Assembly (NCBI GenBank): GCA_002753495.1
Contig: PEAJ01000005.1
Coordinates: 1-37,615, forward strand
Origin: Magnetococcales bacterium HA3dbin3
GTDB taxonomy: Bacteria; Pseudomonadota; Magnetococcia; Magnetococcales; DC0425bin3
Reading direction: 5' to 3'
Length of the DNA stretch: 37,615 nt
Part shown: piece after piece, positions 1 to 9,485 of the stretch
How positions within the stretch are numbered: position 1 is the stretch's first letter
Layout of the letters: the number at the start of each line of letters is the position of its first letter
Translations under genes and position numbers: made by a program
Notes under the pieces: generated by a model
Seen by the model: only the letters and a program-made list of their open reading frames with translations
Told to the model about the DNA's origin: nothing
Databases searched by the model: none

Positions 1-942
1 GGGTTGGATGGTCTCGTCTTTGTAGTACTGGTTGGCGCTGCGGACGGTGATGGACTTGTTCCGGTTCCATTGCAGCCGCTTGATGCGTAGCAGGCCGCCG
101 ACGCGGATGGCATAAATCGCATCAAAATCAACGCGCCCATGCGTGCGCAGGTCGATCAAGACCATATCTCCAGGCCGCAGGTCGGGTTCCATAGAGTCCC
201 CCTCGACCATGAAAAGGGCGAGCTTGTGCAGCTCAAACCCCTGGCCACGCAGCCAGTCCTCGCGAAAGGCCATCCGGTCGACGATGTTGGCCCCTTCTGT
301 CACGCTGCCGCCACCGCCGCTTAAGCGCACGTCGTAGCGGGGCACTTCAAAGTAGGGCGCCACGATCGCCGCTGGCGGCTGTGGCGTGCCGTGGCTGGGG
401 TAAACTCCAGTTGTTGAGTTCCAAGTTCCAACGCTGAACTTGGAACTGCGAACTTGGAACTGTTTTTCAGTTCCAAGTTCGGCATAACGTGATGATTCTG
501 TTGGATTGTCAAAATCCGTGCCAAAAAAATCATCATCGCGAACTTGGAACTGCTTATCTCTCGAATTTTTAACCTCTGGCTCTGCCTGGGGTGGGGGCTG
601 TTTTGCCTCCAGTGCAGCCATTCGTTTGATGGACGCCTGGCCGTTTTCGTCACAATGGCGGAAGTGACCCACCAAGACAGACTCCTCGGGTGTCAAATTA
701 GCTTCGGACAGTGGCAATTCCCTGACACCTGCCAGAATGAAGCTGATATCAACCCCGGCAGCGGCGGCTTTTGTCAGGAACTCGGTGGTTGGTTGGCGTT
801 CCCCTCCCTCGTATTTCCCTATCGACTTCCTGGAAACGCCAACAATATCAGCAAATTCCTGTTGCGTCAGTCTCAACCTCTCCCGCTCTATTTTCCACCT
901 GTCGCCAAATGCGACCTTATGGTTGCTTTTTTCTGTTGACAT
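1..942 (-). CDS. Phage repressor, N-terminal XRE HTH plus C-terminal S24/LexA-like domain (3' end truncated by window edge; not in the ORF track)
   Basis: Open minus frame from ATG at 942 to position 1: MSTEKSNHKVAFGDRWKIERERLRLTQQEFADIVGVSRKSIGKYEGGERQPTTEFL...ALFMVEGDSMEPDLRPGDMVLIDLRTHGRVDFDAIYAIRVGGLLRIKRLQWN. Confidence 0.9.
   Translation of the reverse strand, partial: MSTEKSNHKVAFGDRWKIERERLRLTQQEFADIVGVSRKSIGKYEGGERQPTTEFLTKAAAAGVDISFILAGVRELPLSEANLTPEESVLVGHFRHCDENGQASIKRMAALEAKQPPPQAEPEVKNSRDKQFQVRDDDFFGTDFDNPTESSRYAELGTEKQFQVRSSKFSVGTWNSTTGVYPSHGTPQPPAAIVAPYFEVPRYDVRLSGGGGSVTEGANIVDRMAFREDWLRGQGFELHKLALFMVEGDSMEPDLRPGDMVLIDLRTHGRVDFDAIYAIRVGGLLRIKRLQWNRNKSITVRSANQYYKDETIQP
417..551. 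repeat. Five copies of 12-bp AGTTCCAAGTTC in mixed orientation, including a perfect 13-bp inverted repeat (450-462 / 468-480)
   Basis: Copies at 417-428(+), 436-447(-), 450-461(-), 469-480(+), 540-551(-). Confidence 0.9.
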
Positions 943-964
943 GTCCCCGATTGGTTCCTTATCC
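936..964 (+). promoter_or_regulatory. Putative early promoter TTGACA-17-TTATCC in the repressor/ner divergent region
   Basis: TTGACA 936-941, TTATCC 959-964; ATTGGT (950-955) and ACCAAT (987-992) form a flanking inverted repeat. Confidence 0.45.
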
Positions 965-1007
965 TGCCCTCGTCAGTCCATTTTTGACCAATAGCAAAGA
1001 GAATGCC

Positions 1008-1229
1008 ATGTCGATCAGACTCAAGGTCAGGGCGCGGTTGATGGAGAAGGGCGAGAGCCTCTACTCCTGGGCGCGGATCAAAGGGTACAACCCCCGCGTC
1101 GTCAACAGGAGCCTACAAGTCTATGCCGATGGCACCAAGCGGCCACGCGGCAAGGTGATCACCCGCATCCTGACCGACCTGAGCCGGGACACGGGCGTGC
1201 GGATCATTAAAGAGGAGGGGGAAGAATGA
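1008..1229 (+). CDS. Small Ner/Cro-like DNA-binding regulator
   Basis: 73 aa MSIRLKVRARLMEKGESLYSWARIKGYNPRVVNRSLQVYADG...; position directly downstream of divergent promoter. Confidence 0.65.
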   Translation: MSIRLKVRARLMEKGESLYSWARIKGYNPRVVNRSLQVYADGTKRPRGKVITRILTDLSRDTGVRIIKEEGEE

Positions 1230-2005
1230 GCGACCAAGCGTTTGATATCGACGTTTCCGGCGTCGACGTGGAGGGCGGCAGCTTTCTGCCTACAGGTCAG
1301 CTCTCCGACCGGGCAGCGGTGTTTAAGCGGCACATCATCATCGCGCACGCCCGGAGCATCGACGCGATTTTGGAGACATGTGCCTTGTTGGCGGCGGCGA
1401 TGGATGAGCTGCCAACCGAGGAGTTTCACGCCCTGGTGTTCACACTTCCGTTTACGCTGCCGACCGCGCGCAAGATGGCGCAAATCGGACGCGCCGCCTG
1501 GCTGCGCGAAAGCGGCGTGGTCGAAAAATTGCCGCCCGCCTGGGGAACGATCTACCAGATTATCCAGATGCCGGAGGAGGAGGCGCGGCGCGCGATTGCC
1601 GACGGCCTTATTGACAAGGACGTGCGCCGCGCGGATGTGCGCGCCCTGCGCGGCGTCGCGGAGCACTGGGCCAATCCCCAGCCGACACCGGAACCGACGC
1701 CGGAAGCCGCTGACGGCCTAGTGGAGGTGGTCGTCGAGGACAGCGGCGAGGCGGCAGAAAAAAAGGGGGAGCCGACCCTGGAAAGGGGCAAATCAGCCCC
1801 GCCCCAGTACGTCAGTTCTCCGTATGTGGAACATATCCTGAAACTGTATGCGGGCGAAAGTATTGTCTTGCGCAGCGCCCTTGAGCATGCCTTGGAGGTG
1901 CGCGAGGCGCACAGGGACGAAATCGCCCCAGATAATCACTTTGCATGCAGCAATGTCAAAAGGCATTGCGCCATCTTATCGGACCTGCTGAGGCGTCTGG
2001 GGTGA
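1226..2005 (+). CDS. Hypothetical early protein (DUF3102-like impression)
   Basis: 259 aa ORF overlapping upstream gene by ATGA. Confidence 0.7.
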   Translation: MSDQAFDIDVSGVDVEGGSFLPTGQLSDRAAVFKRHIIIAHARSIDAILETCALLAAAMDELPTEEFHALVFTLPFTLPTARKMAQIGRAAWLRESGVVEKLPPAWGTIYQIIQMPEEEARRAIADGLIDKDVRRADVRALRGVAEHWANPQPTPEPTPEAADGLVEVVVEDSGEAAEKKGEPTLERGKSAPPQYVSSPYVEHILKLYAGESIVLRSALEHALEVREAHRDEIAPDNHFACSNVKRHCAILSDLLRRLG

Positions 2006-2007
2006 CC

Positions 2008-2412
2008 ATGGCTGGCCACTGCTGCCATATGGACGGAGATTCTCCGTCCGTTTACCGGTCGGATGTGGTGCAAGCACGGAAAGACCATATCTGCGGGGAG
2101 TGTGGGCACCCGATCAAGCAGGGAGAATTTTACCTTGCGACCTTCGGGGTGTGGGATGGAGAGGCAAATTCGTATAAGGAATGCGGATTCTGCGCCTCCG
2201 CCATGGAGTTATGCGGATACTGCACCCATGGTGGCGAGTTTTCCGAGCATTTCAATGTCGACATTGAGGCTGATTTTATTGGGAAAATATTGGCGGTCGA
2301 AATCCATAACCGCCTTTTTGGAGATGATAAGAGAAAAATTTGTGCGGCGTGCGGGGAAATTTTTGACCCGCGTTGGGGGTGCGAGGATTGCGCGGAGAGG
2401 TTAGATGCCTGA
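2008..2412 (+). CDS. Cys-rich zinc-binding-like hypothetical protein
   Basis: CGECGHP...CGFC...CGYC...CAACGEIFDPRWGCEDC. Confidence 0.7.
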   Translation: MAGHCCHMDGDSPSVYRSDVVQARKDHICGECGHPIKQGEFYLATFGVWDGEANSYKECGFCASAMELCGYCTHGGEFSEHFNVDIEADFIGKILAVEIHNRLFGDDKRKICAACGEIFDPRWGCEDCAERLDA

Positions 2413-4576
2413 CCCCTGGCACACCCCCCGCGAACTCGCCGGCCTGCCTGGGCTGCCGGGGACTATTCGCGGACTGAGTAAGCTGGCGGCGCGCGAAGGC
2501 TGGCCGCGTCGCCCACACGCGGGCCGTGGCGGTGGCTGGGAATACCCGCTCTCCGCCCTGCCGGAAGAGACGCGCGCGGCCTTGCTCGTGCGCACCCTGC
2601 CGCCGGCGGCGCTGCGCGAAGCCGCCCCGGCGGCAGGCTCGGACCATTTTGCTGACGCCGGCAATATGGTCGCGCCGGTGGCAAAAAACGCGCCCATGGG
2701 CGCGTCGTCCGGGGCGCTCATGCCAGCGGCGACAAAACCGGTGCCCGCGCTTGCGCAATTGAAGGATCGGCAGAGGCAAAAAATGGATGCCAGGGTGTTG
2801 ATTTTGCGATATGTAGAGAGTCTGGCTCCGCCGCAAGGGTCGCTGAGCAAGGCTGTCGCCGAGGCGGTGGAGCAGTCGCGCGCCGGGCTGCTGCCGGAAG
2901 TTGTTGCCCGTGCCCTGCCGCTCGCGCTGGGCGAGACGTGGGGCGCGGGCAAACCGCTGTCGGCGCGGACGCTTTTGCGCTGGCATGGCCGGATGCAAAA
3001 GCATGGGGTGGTGGCACTGGCGCCACAATCCCGGGAAAGAACGGCAGAGCCGGAGTGGGCGGCGCGCCTGCTGAGGCTCTATCGCGGCCGGTCGATGCCG
3101 ACCCTGGCGGAGGCGGTGAAAGAGCTTGAGAAGCAAGGCGTTGGCGAGGTCCCTTCGTATAGCCAGGCGCGGCGTTACCTGGCAACGCGCGTCGGCGCGA
3201 TCGAGGCGGTGCGCGGCCGGGTATCCGCGAAGGATTTGCGCGGGATGCTGCCGTTTGTGCGCCGCAATACCGCGATGCTCGCGCCGATGGCGATCCTTAA
3301 CGGCGACGGCCACACCTTCAACTCTTTGGTCGCCCACCCGGATACCGGCAAGCCCTTCGTGCCGGAGGTGACAGATATTTTTGATGTGCGCACACGGCGT
3401 TGGGTTGGCTTTTCTGTTGGGTTTTCCGAGTCTTCCGAGGTGGTGATCGATGCTTTGGGGATGGCGGTGCGCATCGGCGGTGTGCCGGCGGTGTTGCAGT
3501 GGGACCGTGGCCGTGGCGCGAAAAATCTCATGATGGAGGCCCCTATTACCGGGCTTGCCGCGCGCATCGGCTTTGAGATCTACCACCCGGCGCCGCGCAA
3601 CTCGCAGGCCGGCGGCATCGTCGAGCGATCACACCAGACTACCTTGATCGCGGCGGCGAAAAAGTTGCCGACTTTCATCGGCAAGCGCATCCGCGACCCG
3701 GATTTGCGGCGCGAGATGCTGCAAAAGATCAAGGAGGGAAGCGTCCTTCTGCCGACGTGGCAAGAGCTGATTACGCTGATTCAAGAGGCGATGCTCGCCT
3801 ACAACAGCGGCCACGAACATCGCGCGCTGCCACGCATCGCCGACCCGGTGACCGGCCGCAAGCGGCATATGACCCCGAACGAGATGTGGGAGCGGGAGAT
3901 TGCCGAAGGGTGGCGGCCGCTGCTGCTCGATGACGAACAACTTATTCATGAATTCCACCCGGAACGCATTTGTCGCGTGCGACGCGGTGAGGTGACTTTC
4001 TGGAAGATGACCTATTTTTCCAAGGATTTAACCGAGTTTCACCAGAGGGATGTACGGGTGCGCTACGACATCCGCGACGGATCCAAGGTCTGGATTTATT
4101 CCATGGATGGCCGCTTTATCGTCACAGCGGAACGGGATGCCAACAAGCGCCCCTACCTCCACGACAATGCCTTGGAGGCGGGTCAGGAGCGGCGACGCAA
4201 GGCACAAATTGTTCGACTAGATCAAAAACGGGAGGAGATCGAGGCTCGGAGCCGTAAGACCATCGAAGTGCGGCCGCTCACGCCCGAGGAACAGGCTGGG
4301 GTCACCCAGCAGTTGGAGCGCATGGGGGTGATCGAGGGGGAACCGGTTGTGATCGAATCGGAAACCCTCGTGCGCCCGGTATTTTCCGGGCCGCTTGCCG
4401 ACGCCGAATGGGGGAAATGGGTGCTGAAAAACTGGAAAGAGGCGCCAGAGCGCGATCGGGAAGAGTTTTTGACCCGGACGCGGCAGATCAATTTTCGGCT
4501 GTTGATTGGGATCGAAGAAGCGGAGTTGGCCGCGATTCGCGAGGAGTGGGAGCGGCTGAAAGAGCGGGCCGGCTGA
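2405..4576 (+). CDS. A: MuA-like DDE transposase
   Basis: 723 aa with rve-like core (LNGDGHTFNSLV..., VLQWDRGRGAKN..., NSQAGGIVERSHQT) and Mu-type C-terminal region. Confidence 0.95.
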   Translation: MPDPWHTPRELAGLPGLPGTIRGLSKLAAREGWPRRPHAGRGGGWEYPLSALPEETRAALLVRTLPPAALREAAPAAGSDHFADAGNMVAPVAKNAPMGASSGALMPAATKPVPALAQLKDRQRQKMDARVLILRYVESLAPPQGSLSKAVAEAVEQSRAGLLPEVVARALPLALGETWGAGKPLSARTLLRWHGRMQKHGVVALAPQSRERTAEPEWAARLLRLYRGRSMPTLAEAVKELEKQGVGEVPSYSQARRYLATRVGAIEAVRGRVSAKDLRGMLPFVRRNTAMLAPMAILNGDGHTFNSLVAHPDTGKPFVPEVTDIFDVRTRRWVGFSVGFSESSEVVIDALGMAVRIGGVPAVLQWDRGRGAKNLMMEAPITGLAARIGFEIYHPAPRNSQAGGIVERSHQTTLIAAAKKLPTFIGKRIRDPDLRREMLQKIKEGSVLLPTWQELITLIQEAMLAYNSGHEHRALPRIADPVTGRKRHMTPNEMWEREIAEGWRPLLLDDEQLIHEFHPERICRVRRGEVTFWKMTYFSKDLTEFHQRDVRVRYDIRDGSKVWIYSMDGRFIVTAERDANKRPYLHDNALEAGQERRRKAQIVRLDQKREEIEARSRKTIEVRPLTPEEQAGVTQQLERMGVIEGEPVVIESETLVRPVFSGPLADAEWGKWVLKNWKEAPERDREEFLTRTRQINFRLLIGIEEAELAAIREEWERLKERAG

Positions 4577-4598
4577 CGCCTGAGCGACGCCAGCCGGC
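4568..4598. repeat. GC-rich palindrome GCCGGCTG...CAGCCGGC at the end of the transposase gene
   Basis: 8-bp perfect arms 4568-4575 / 4591-4598. Confidence 0.6.
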
Positions 4599-4665
4599 GG
4601 CACGGGTGATCGCTTTTTCGCGAGAAAGGCGATCGAAGAAAAACAATCCAAGGGGAGTATAACCG

Positions 4666-5436
4666 ATGCGGGGAAAATTTTCAATCATCTCGAACGTCCA
4701 GCGCTTTCTTGCCGGGGTCATCGACGTAGAGGCGCGCGGCGCGGCCGAGTCTTGCTTGATGGTAGTGGATGGCAAGCCGGGCCTGGGAAAGACACGGACG
4801 ATGGAGTGGTGGGCGGCGCAGAACGGCGCGGTCTATCTCACCGCCTCGCCGGGCTGGAAAGATCGTGTCTGCTACATGCTGCGGGAGCTGCTGCAAGCGG
4901 CCGACCCGACGATCAAACCCAGCCGCACCGAGGAAAAACTTGTGCAGCAACTGCGCGAGACACTGCTGTTTCGCAACAAAGCGCAGCGGGCACAAGGATC
5001 CGTGTTCGGTGTGGTGATCGATGAAGCCGAGGTGGTGGTGCGCGAGAAGCGCTTGGTTGAAACGCTGCGCATCAAGCTTTCGGATGAGCTTGAAATACCG
5101 TTCGTGCTCGTTGGCATGGATGGTTTACGCAGCGATATGGCGCATACGACGCCACAAGGGGTGAGTCGGGTGAGCCGTTTTATAGAGTTTACGCCGTTGA
5201 CGCTTGAGGATGCGCAACAGCTTGTGCGCGACCTGTGCGAAGTGGCGGTGAAAGATGAGCTTGTCGCCTATCTGCATAAGGCAACCAAGGGCTACATCCG
5301 GGAGATTTACAACAGTCTCTCCCGTATCGAAGGGTACGGCAAGAAAAACCCAGGCCCTGTTGGCCTGAAGGAAATGCGCGGGCAGGTGTTGTTCAGCGAC
5401 CGCGCCGGCAAGGAAGTGGTGGTTTACGGCAATTAA
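4666..5436 (+). CDS. B: MuB-like AAA ATPase / target DNA activator
   Basis: Walker A GKPGLGKT, Walker B-like VFGVVIDEAE; adjacent to MuA. Confidence 0.93.
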   Translation: MRGKFSIISNVQRFLAGVIDVEARGAAESCLMVVDGKPGLGKTRTMEWWAAQNGAVYLTASPGWKDRVCYMLRELLQAADPTIKPSRTEEKLVQQLRETLLFRNKAQRAQGSVFGVVIDEAEVVVREKRLVETLRIKLSDELEIPFVLVGMDGLRSDMAHTTPQGVSRVSRFIEFTPLTLEDAQQLVRDLCEVAVKDELVAYLHKATKGYIREIYNSLSRIEGYGKKNPGPVGLKEMRGQVLFSDRAGKEVVVYGN

Positions 5437-5451
5437 ACAGGGAGAGTTTTT

Positions 5452-6135
5452 ATGGCCGGAAGAGCAACAACCCAGGAAGGGATTTTAACGGCCATGGATG
5501 GCGAGACGGTAAAAACGACACGGGAATTGGCAGCGGCTATGGGCAAAAGCGCGAACGAGATTGCCAGCACCACGAGCTTACTGGTGCGGCGTGGTCTTTT
5601 GGAACGTATTGAAAATGGTCGGTTTCGCTTGACGCCCACCGGGGAGGACCTGAAGCGGCGCGGCGGCAAGATCTTTTCCGGCCCCATGGCCCCTTTTAGC
5701 GCGGCAAAAAGTCCGACGACGCGGCGGTTTCGGCAACGATTATGGACCGCTCTCTACAACAGGAACAAAGCGGCCACGATTGACGACCTTTTGCAACTGG
5801 CCGTCGACGGCACCGAGAAAAACCCGAGGAACAACGCCCATAAGTATCTGCGATATCTGGAGAAAACAGGGTTTGTGATCAGAATGGAGCGCAAAGGGGA
5901 GGGTCGTGCGCCAACGAGCAACGGGCTTGATCGTTGGCTGCTCACACGCAAGAGCGGCTGGCGCGCCCCAGTGCCGCGAGAAAACGGCGAAGTCTACGAC
6001 CCCAACACCGGCAAGACTTATCCGCTGGCGGCCAAGAGCGTCGCCATGGATACCCCTTTGACCGGCAGCGATATCAACCGGCTAGCCGATGCCATATCCG
6101 GCTATCGGGAGGAGGTTGGCCGTGCAACTCCATGA
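5452..6135 (+). CDS. Hypothetical protein with winged-helix-like N-terminus
   Basis: TTRELAAAMGKSANEIASTTSLLVRRGLLERIENGRFRLT. Confidence 0.75.
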   Translation: MAGRATTQEGILTAMDGETVKTTRELAAAMGKSANEIASTTSLLVRRGLLERIENGRFRLTPTGEDLKRRGGKIFSGPMAPFSAAKSPTTRRFRQRLWTALYNRNKAATIDDLLQLAVDGTEKNPRNNAHKYLRYLEKTGFVIRMERKGEGRAPTSNGLDRWLLTRKSGWRAPVPRENGEVYDPNTGKTYPLAAKSVAMDTPLTGSDINRLADAISGYREEVGRATP

Positions 6136-6421
6136 GATCAAAGAAAGACTTCAGGAGATTGGCGATAGCGTACAGATCACGACCGCACTTGGCGAGGCGT
6201 TGATCGAGCTGGATCGTATCCATGACGGCTGGTCGGCGCGGCAGGGGTTTCGCAACCCACGGCGTGGCTATCGGCTCTGGTGGGACCACTCCCGTGCGCA
6301 TGAGGCGCGCACGTTCGAGTCGATCGATGAGCTGATGGAGGCTTTGCGCTGGTTTGCCCCACCACGGCTGGGGGTGACGACGGAAGAGGGAGGCGACCAT
6401 CATGTCCGACATGTGGCGTGA
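6122..6421 (+). CDS. Hypothetical early phage protein (GTG start)
   Basis: In-frame GTG at 6122 overlapping the upstream stop; ORF to 6421. Confidence 0.6.
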   Translation: MQLHEIKERLQEIGDSVQITTALGEALIELDRIHDGWSARQGFRNPRRGYRLWWDHSRAHEARTFESIDELMEALRWFAPPRLGVTTEEGGDHHVRHVA

Positions 6422-6722
6422 GGTGTTGGCAAACAAAGTCAAGGAGATCGGCGTGCGACGCACGGCGGCATTCTTGGAGACTTCTCCATCAGTGGTGTCG
6501 CAGCTCAACAACGGCCGCTACAAAAGCCCGGCTGGCCGGTGGGTCATCCTGATCATGAGCATGTGGGGTGAGGTGAGCTGTCCGGCCCTGCTGCGCACGA
6601 TCAGTCTGGACGCCTGCCGCGCCTACCAGGAGCGGCCTCCGACCAACGGCTTAGACCTTAAGGTGGAAAAAATGGTCGGAATCTGCCGTCGCTGTCTCTA
6701 TTTCAAGGGAGAGAAGACATGA
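6402..6722 (+). CDS. Small HTH protein
   Basis: VKEIGVRRTAAFLETSPSVVSQLNNGRYKS is HTH-like. Confidence 0.7.
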   Translation: MSDMWREVLANKVKEIGVRRTAAFLETSPSVVSQLNNGRYKSPAGRWVILIMSMWGEVSCPALLRTISLDACRAYQERPPTNGLDLKVEKMVGICRRCLYFKGEKT

Positions 6723-7093
6723 AAGGCACTATTTTGCGGGATATTTTTCTGTCTGGCCCGGCAGGCCTGCGTGAAAAGCGCTGGCGCGCCCGGCCGCGCA
6801 CCCAGAAAGAATCGATGAGCCTGCTGAAGCGGCTCAACGTCTGGTGGACCGACTGGACGGATATGGGGCGGGTGTTGGCGGCGGTCGAATGGCATCCAAT
6901 GGCGACCGTCGGCGAGATTTCAAACGCTCTTTCATGTTGTTATGAAGGCATGGCAGTGGAACGCGTGCGTCTGCTGCTGGACCGGCTGGTTGTTGCCGGC
7001 CAGGTGATGAAGGGATGGAATGTGGGCGGCGAGATCCGCTACTGGAAAAAAGGCTTTCGGTTGGATGATTGGAACGAGGAGAAACGGGGATGA
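6719..7093 (+). CDS. Hypothetical protein, possible winged helix
   Basis: 124 aa ORF, overlapping operon arrangement. Confidence 0.65.
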   Translation: MKGTILRDIFLSGPAGLREKRWRARPRTQKESMSLLKRLNVWWTDWTDMGRVLAAVEWHPMATVGEISNALSCCYEGMAVERVRLLLDRLVVAGQVMKGWNVGGEIRYWKKGFRLDDWNEEKRG

Positions 7094-7350
7094 ATGAAGA
7101 GAGCTTGTTGTTGTGGAACATGGCCCAGAATCTGTGGGCCCTGGAAGACAAAAAACAGGGAATTGAACAGGAGATCAAGCAGATCTTCGAGAAAGCAAAA
7201 GGGGACGGCTTCAACCTCCGCGCGTTGCGTTTTATCGTACTCATGGGACGGATGAGCAAGAAGAAGCGCGATAAATTTTTCCGAATGGTGTGTCTTTACG
7301 AGGAGACTCTGACTGCGGCTGCTAGAGAGGTGAAATCAGGAAATGGGTAA
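7090..7350 (+). CDS. GapR/DUF2312-like DNA-binding protein
   Basis: GIEQEIKQIFEKAKGDGFNLRALRFIVLMGRMSKKKRDKFFRMVCLYEETL resembles the GapR family core. Confidence 0.65.
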   Translation: MNEESLLLWNMAQNLWALEDKKQGIEQEIKQIFEKAKGDGFNLRALRFIVLMGRMSKKKRDKFFRMVCLYEETLTAAAREVKSGNG

Positions 7351-7870
7351 GTCGGTGAAAGTGAAGGGAGAGGCGGAAAAGGTGCCGGTCCCGCAAACAC
7401 GGGAGGCGGTCGTTGAAGCGATTTCGCTGATTGGTCACTTGCAGCGCGAGCGCACAGTGATTGAGGCGGAGATGAACGAGCGGCTGGCGGCGATCAAGGA
7501 GGAGTATGAGAAAAAAGCCGGACCGATGGCCGAGGAGATTCGCGAGCTTCATCGCGGCGTGCAGGTGTGGTGCGAAGCCAATCGCGCCGCGCTGACCGAA
7601 GGCGGGCGCATCAAGACCTGCGCTCTGGCATCCGGGGAAATCTCCTGGCGGCTGCGGCCGCCGCGCGTGGCGGTAAAAGCAGTTGATTTTGTAATCGATC
7701 TGCTTGAAAGCAAAGGGCTTGCGCGCCTGGTGCGCCTCAAAAAGGAGATCAACAAGGAGGCGATCCTGGCCGACCCGGACGCGATCGCCGGGGTGAAAGG
7801 GCTTTCGATCACCCAAGGCGAGGATTTTGTGATCAAACCGTTCGAGAGCGAACTGGAATCGGTGATGTGA
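7343..7870 (+). CDS. gam: Mu Gam-like host-nuclease inhibitor
   Basis: 175 aa coiled-coil protein with SGEISWRLRPPRVAV and ITQGEDFVIKPFESELE; conserved locus position. Confidence 0.85.
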   Translation: MGKSVKVKGEAEKVPVPQTREAVVEAISLIGHLQRERTVIEAEMNERLAAIKEEYEKKAGPMAEEIRELHRGVQVWCEANRAALTEGGRIKTCALASGEISWRLRPPRVAVKAVDFVIDLLESKGLARLVRLKKEINKEAILADPDAIAGVKGLSITQGEDFVIKPFESELESVM

Positions 7871-7946
7871 TGCGAAACCGGGGCTTTTGTGCCCTGGTCG
7901 CCAGGCGGTGGTGCGCCTGGCCTGATGAGCAGCCAAAGGAGGTTTT

Positions 7947-8609
7947 ATGCACCTGACCTGCCCGTTTTGTGGAAGTGATGCGCCGTGGGAGATTTGGCAA
8001 GCAAGCGCCGACCTGAAAGAGATCGGCGAGCTGTTTGCGAGGCTTCCAGCCAACGTAAGAGACAAAGTTCTGTTCTACATGCGGTTTTTTCATCCCGAGA
8101 AAAACGCGCCGTCGCACGGGCGGCGCAAGCGGCTGCTTAAGTCCATTGTGGATCTGGTCACGAGTGGCCAGGTGCGGCAGGGCCACCAGCCGCCACGACC
8201 GACGACGCCGGAAATTTGGGCTCGGGCGATGGCGCAAATGATTGCCCAGGGTGAACAAGGCAAGCTTAAACTGCCTTTGGCATCCCATAATTATTTAATC
8301 GCCATCGCCTACGCCGCCGCCGACCGCGCGCACGCGGACGCGGAGCAGGCGCGCGAGGAGAGGCGGCGGCGCCCGCTGCGCGAAGAGCCGCCGGCGGTGA
8401 CGGAAGAGTCACGCGGGCCACTACTGGAGCTCAGTTACCTGTACCACCGCGCCCTGAGTGCGACGATTGGCTTGATGCGGCCAGACCCGGCGCTTGATCT
8501 GCGCCTTGCCAGGGTGGATAACATCTACACTCGCGCGCAAGAGGCACACGGGCAAGATCTGGAAAGGCTTCTGATCGAGGCCCGGGAGGTGATGCATGCC
8601 GACAACTAA
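7947..8609 (+). CDS. Hypothetical protein with N-terminal CxxC
   Basis: 220 aa ORF in early operon. Confidence 0.7.
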   Translation: MHLTCPFCGSDAPWEIWQASADLKEIGELFARLPANVRDKVLFYMRFFHPEKNAPSHGRRKRLLKSIVDLVTSGQVRQGHQPPRPTTPEIWARAMAQMIAQGEQGKLKLPLASHNYLIAIAYAAADRAHADAEQAREERRRRPLREEPPAVTEESRGPLLELSYLYHRALSATIGLMRPDPALDLRLARVDNIYTRAQEAHGQDLERLLIEAREVMHADN

Positions 8610-9087
8610 ACCGAAACGCACTGGCCGTAACGCGCGGCTGGCTGCTGTGCATTGCGAACGCAAGCAGCGTGGCATCCCCGAGGAGGCCTACCGCGACCTG
8701 CTGCGCGCGGAGTTTGGCGTCGCATCCTCCAAAGAGCTGACCGACGCACAGCTCTGGCGGCTGGCGGCGATCCTGCGCGGCGAGGCGGCGCCGTTGCCCG
8801 GCTCACCCGATCCGACCAAGAACAGGCCGACGCCACGGCCGGAGGTGCGCGGGCTGTGTGCCAAGATCTACAAGCAATGCGAAAGCTTGGCCGAGGCCGG
8901 TTTTTTGCCGCTGGATCCTGGTAAGACCTGGCAGGATTACGTCGATGCCGTGGCCTACAACGTCCTGTTTCGCGGGCAGAAGGTCATCGTCAAGCATGAG
9001 CTGCTCAGCGGCCGGCAGCTGGTCAAGGTGGTGCAAGCCCTTGCCGTGCATCAAAAGCGGCACGGGGTGGCGACCGGGGAGAAATAG
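8596..9087 (+). CDS. Mu gp16-like protein (DUF1018)
   Basis: RNARLAAVHCERKQRGIPEEAYRDLLRAEFGVASSKELTDAQ motif. Confidence 0.85.
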   Translation: MPTTKPKRTGRNARLAAVHCERKQRGIPEEAYRDLLRAEFGVASSKELTDAQLWRLAAILRGEAAPLPGSPDPTKNRPTPRPEVRGLCAKIYKQCESLAEAGFLPLDPGKTWQDYVDAVAYNVLFRGQKVIVKHELLSGRQLVKVVQALAVHQKRHGVATGEK

Positions 9088-9089
9088 AT

Positions 9090-9485
9090 ATGGGAGAGCT
9101 TGGTCTGGAAGATTTCCCCAGAACCCTGCAAGAGATTGCCGAGCTGATTGGCGTGCCGGCGACACGGGAGTTGGTGCGCGTCTGGGGCGGTTCTTTTTTG
9201 CCAGTGATGGCCGGGCTGCCGGAACATCACCCGATTGTGCGCGCCATCGGCCGGCCGGCGTGCGTGGCGCTGGCGGAGCACTTTGGTGCCGAGCGCCCGT
9301 ATCTGCCGCGCGCCTGGCGCGGGCTTTTGCGCCAGCGCAACAACCGCTTGCGCGCGCTCTACGACCAGGGCGGCGTGACGGTGGATGCCCTGGCGCGGCA
9401 GGAAGGGCTTTCGTGCCGGATGGTGACGATCATCCTCGGGCAGCCCGACGCGCCATCCTACCCGACGCTGGATTTTGGTGAGTGA
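9090..9485 (+). CDS. mor: Mor-family middle transcription activator
   Basis: Mor-like protein with C-terminal HTH (GVTVDALARQEGLSCRMVTIILG). Confidence 0.85.
   Translation: MGELGLEDFPRTLQEIAELIGVPATRELVRVWGGSFLPVMAGLPEHHPIVRAIGRPACVALAEHFGAERPYLPRAWRGLLRQRNNRLRALYDQGGVTVDALARQEGLSCRMVTIILGQPDAPSYPTLDFGE

Noticed and set aside
1-330. Small plus-strand ORFs 139-324 and 143-337
   Set aside because: Antisense to the S24 domain of the repressor
2276-3586. Long antisense ORF (436 aa) opposite the transposase
   Set aside because: GC-rich shadow ORF of a clear MuA gene; Arg/His/Gln-rich composition
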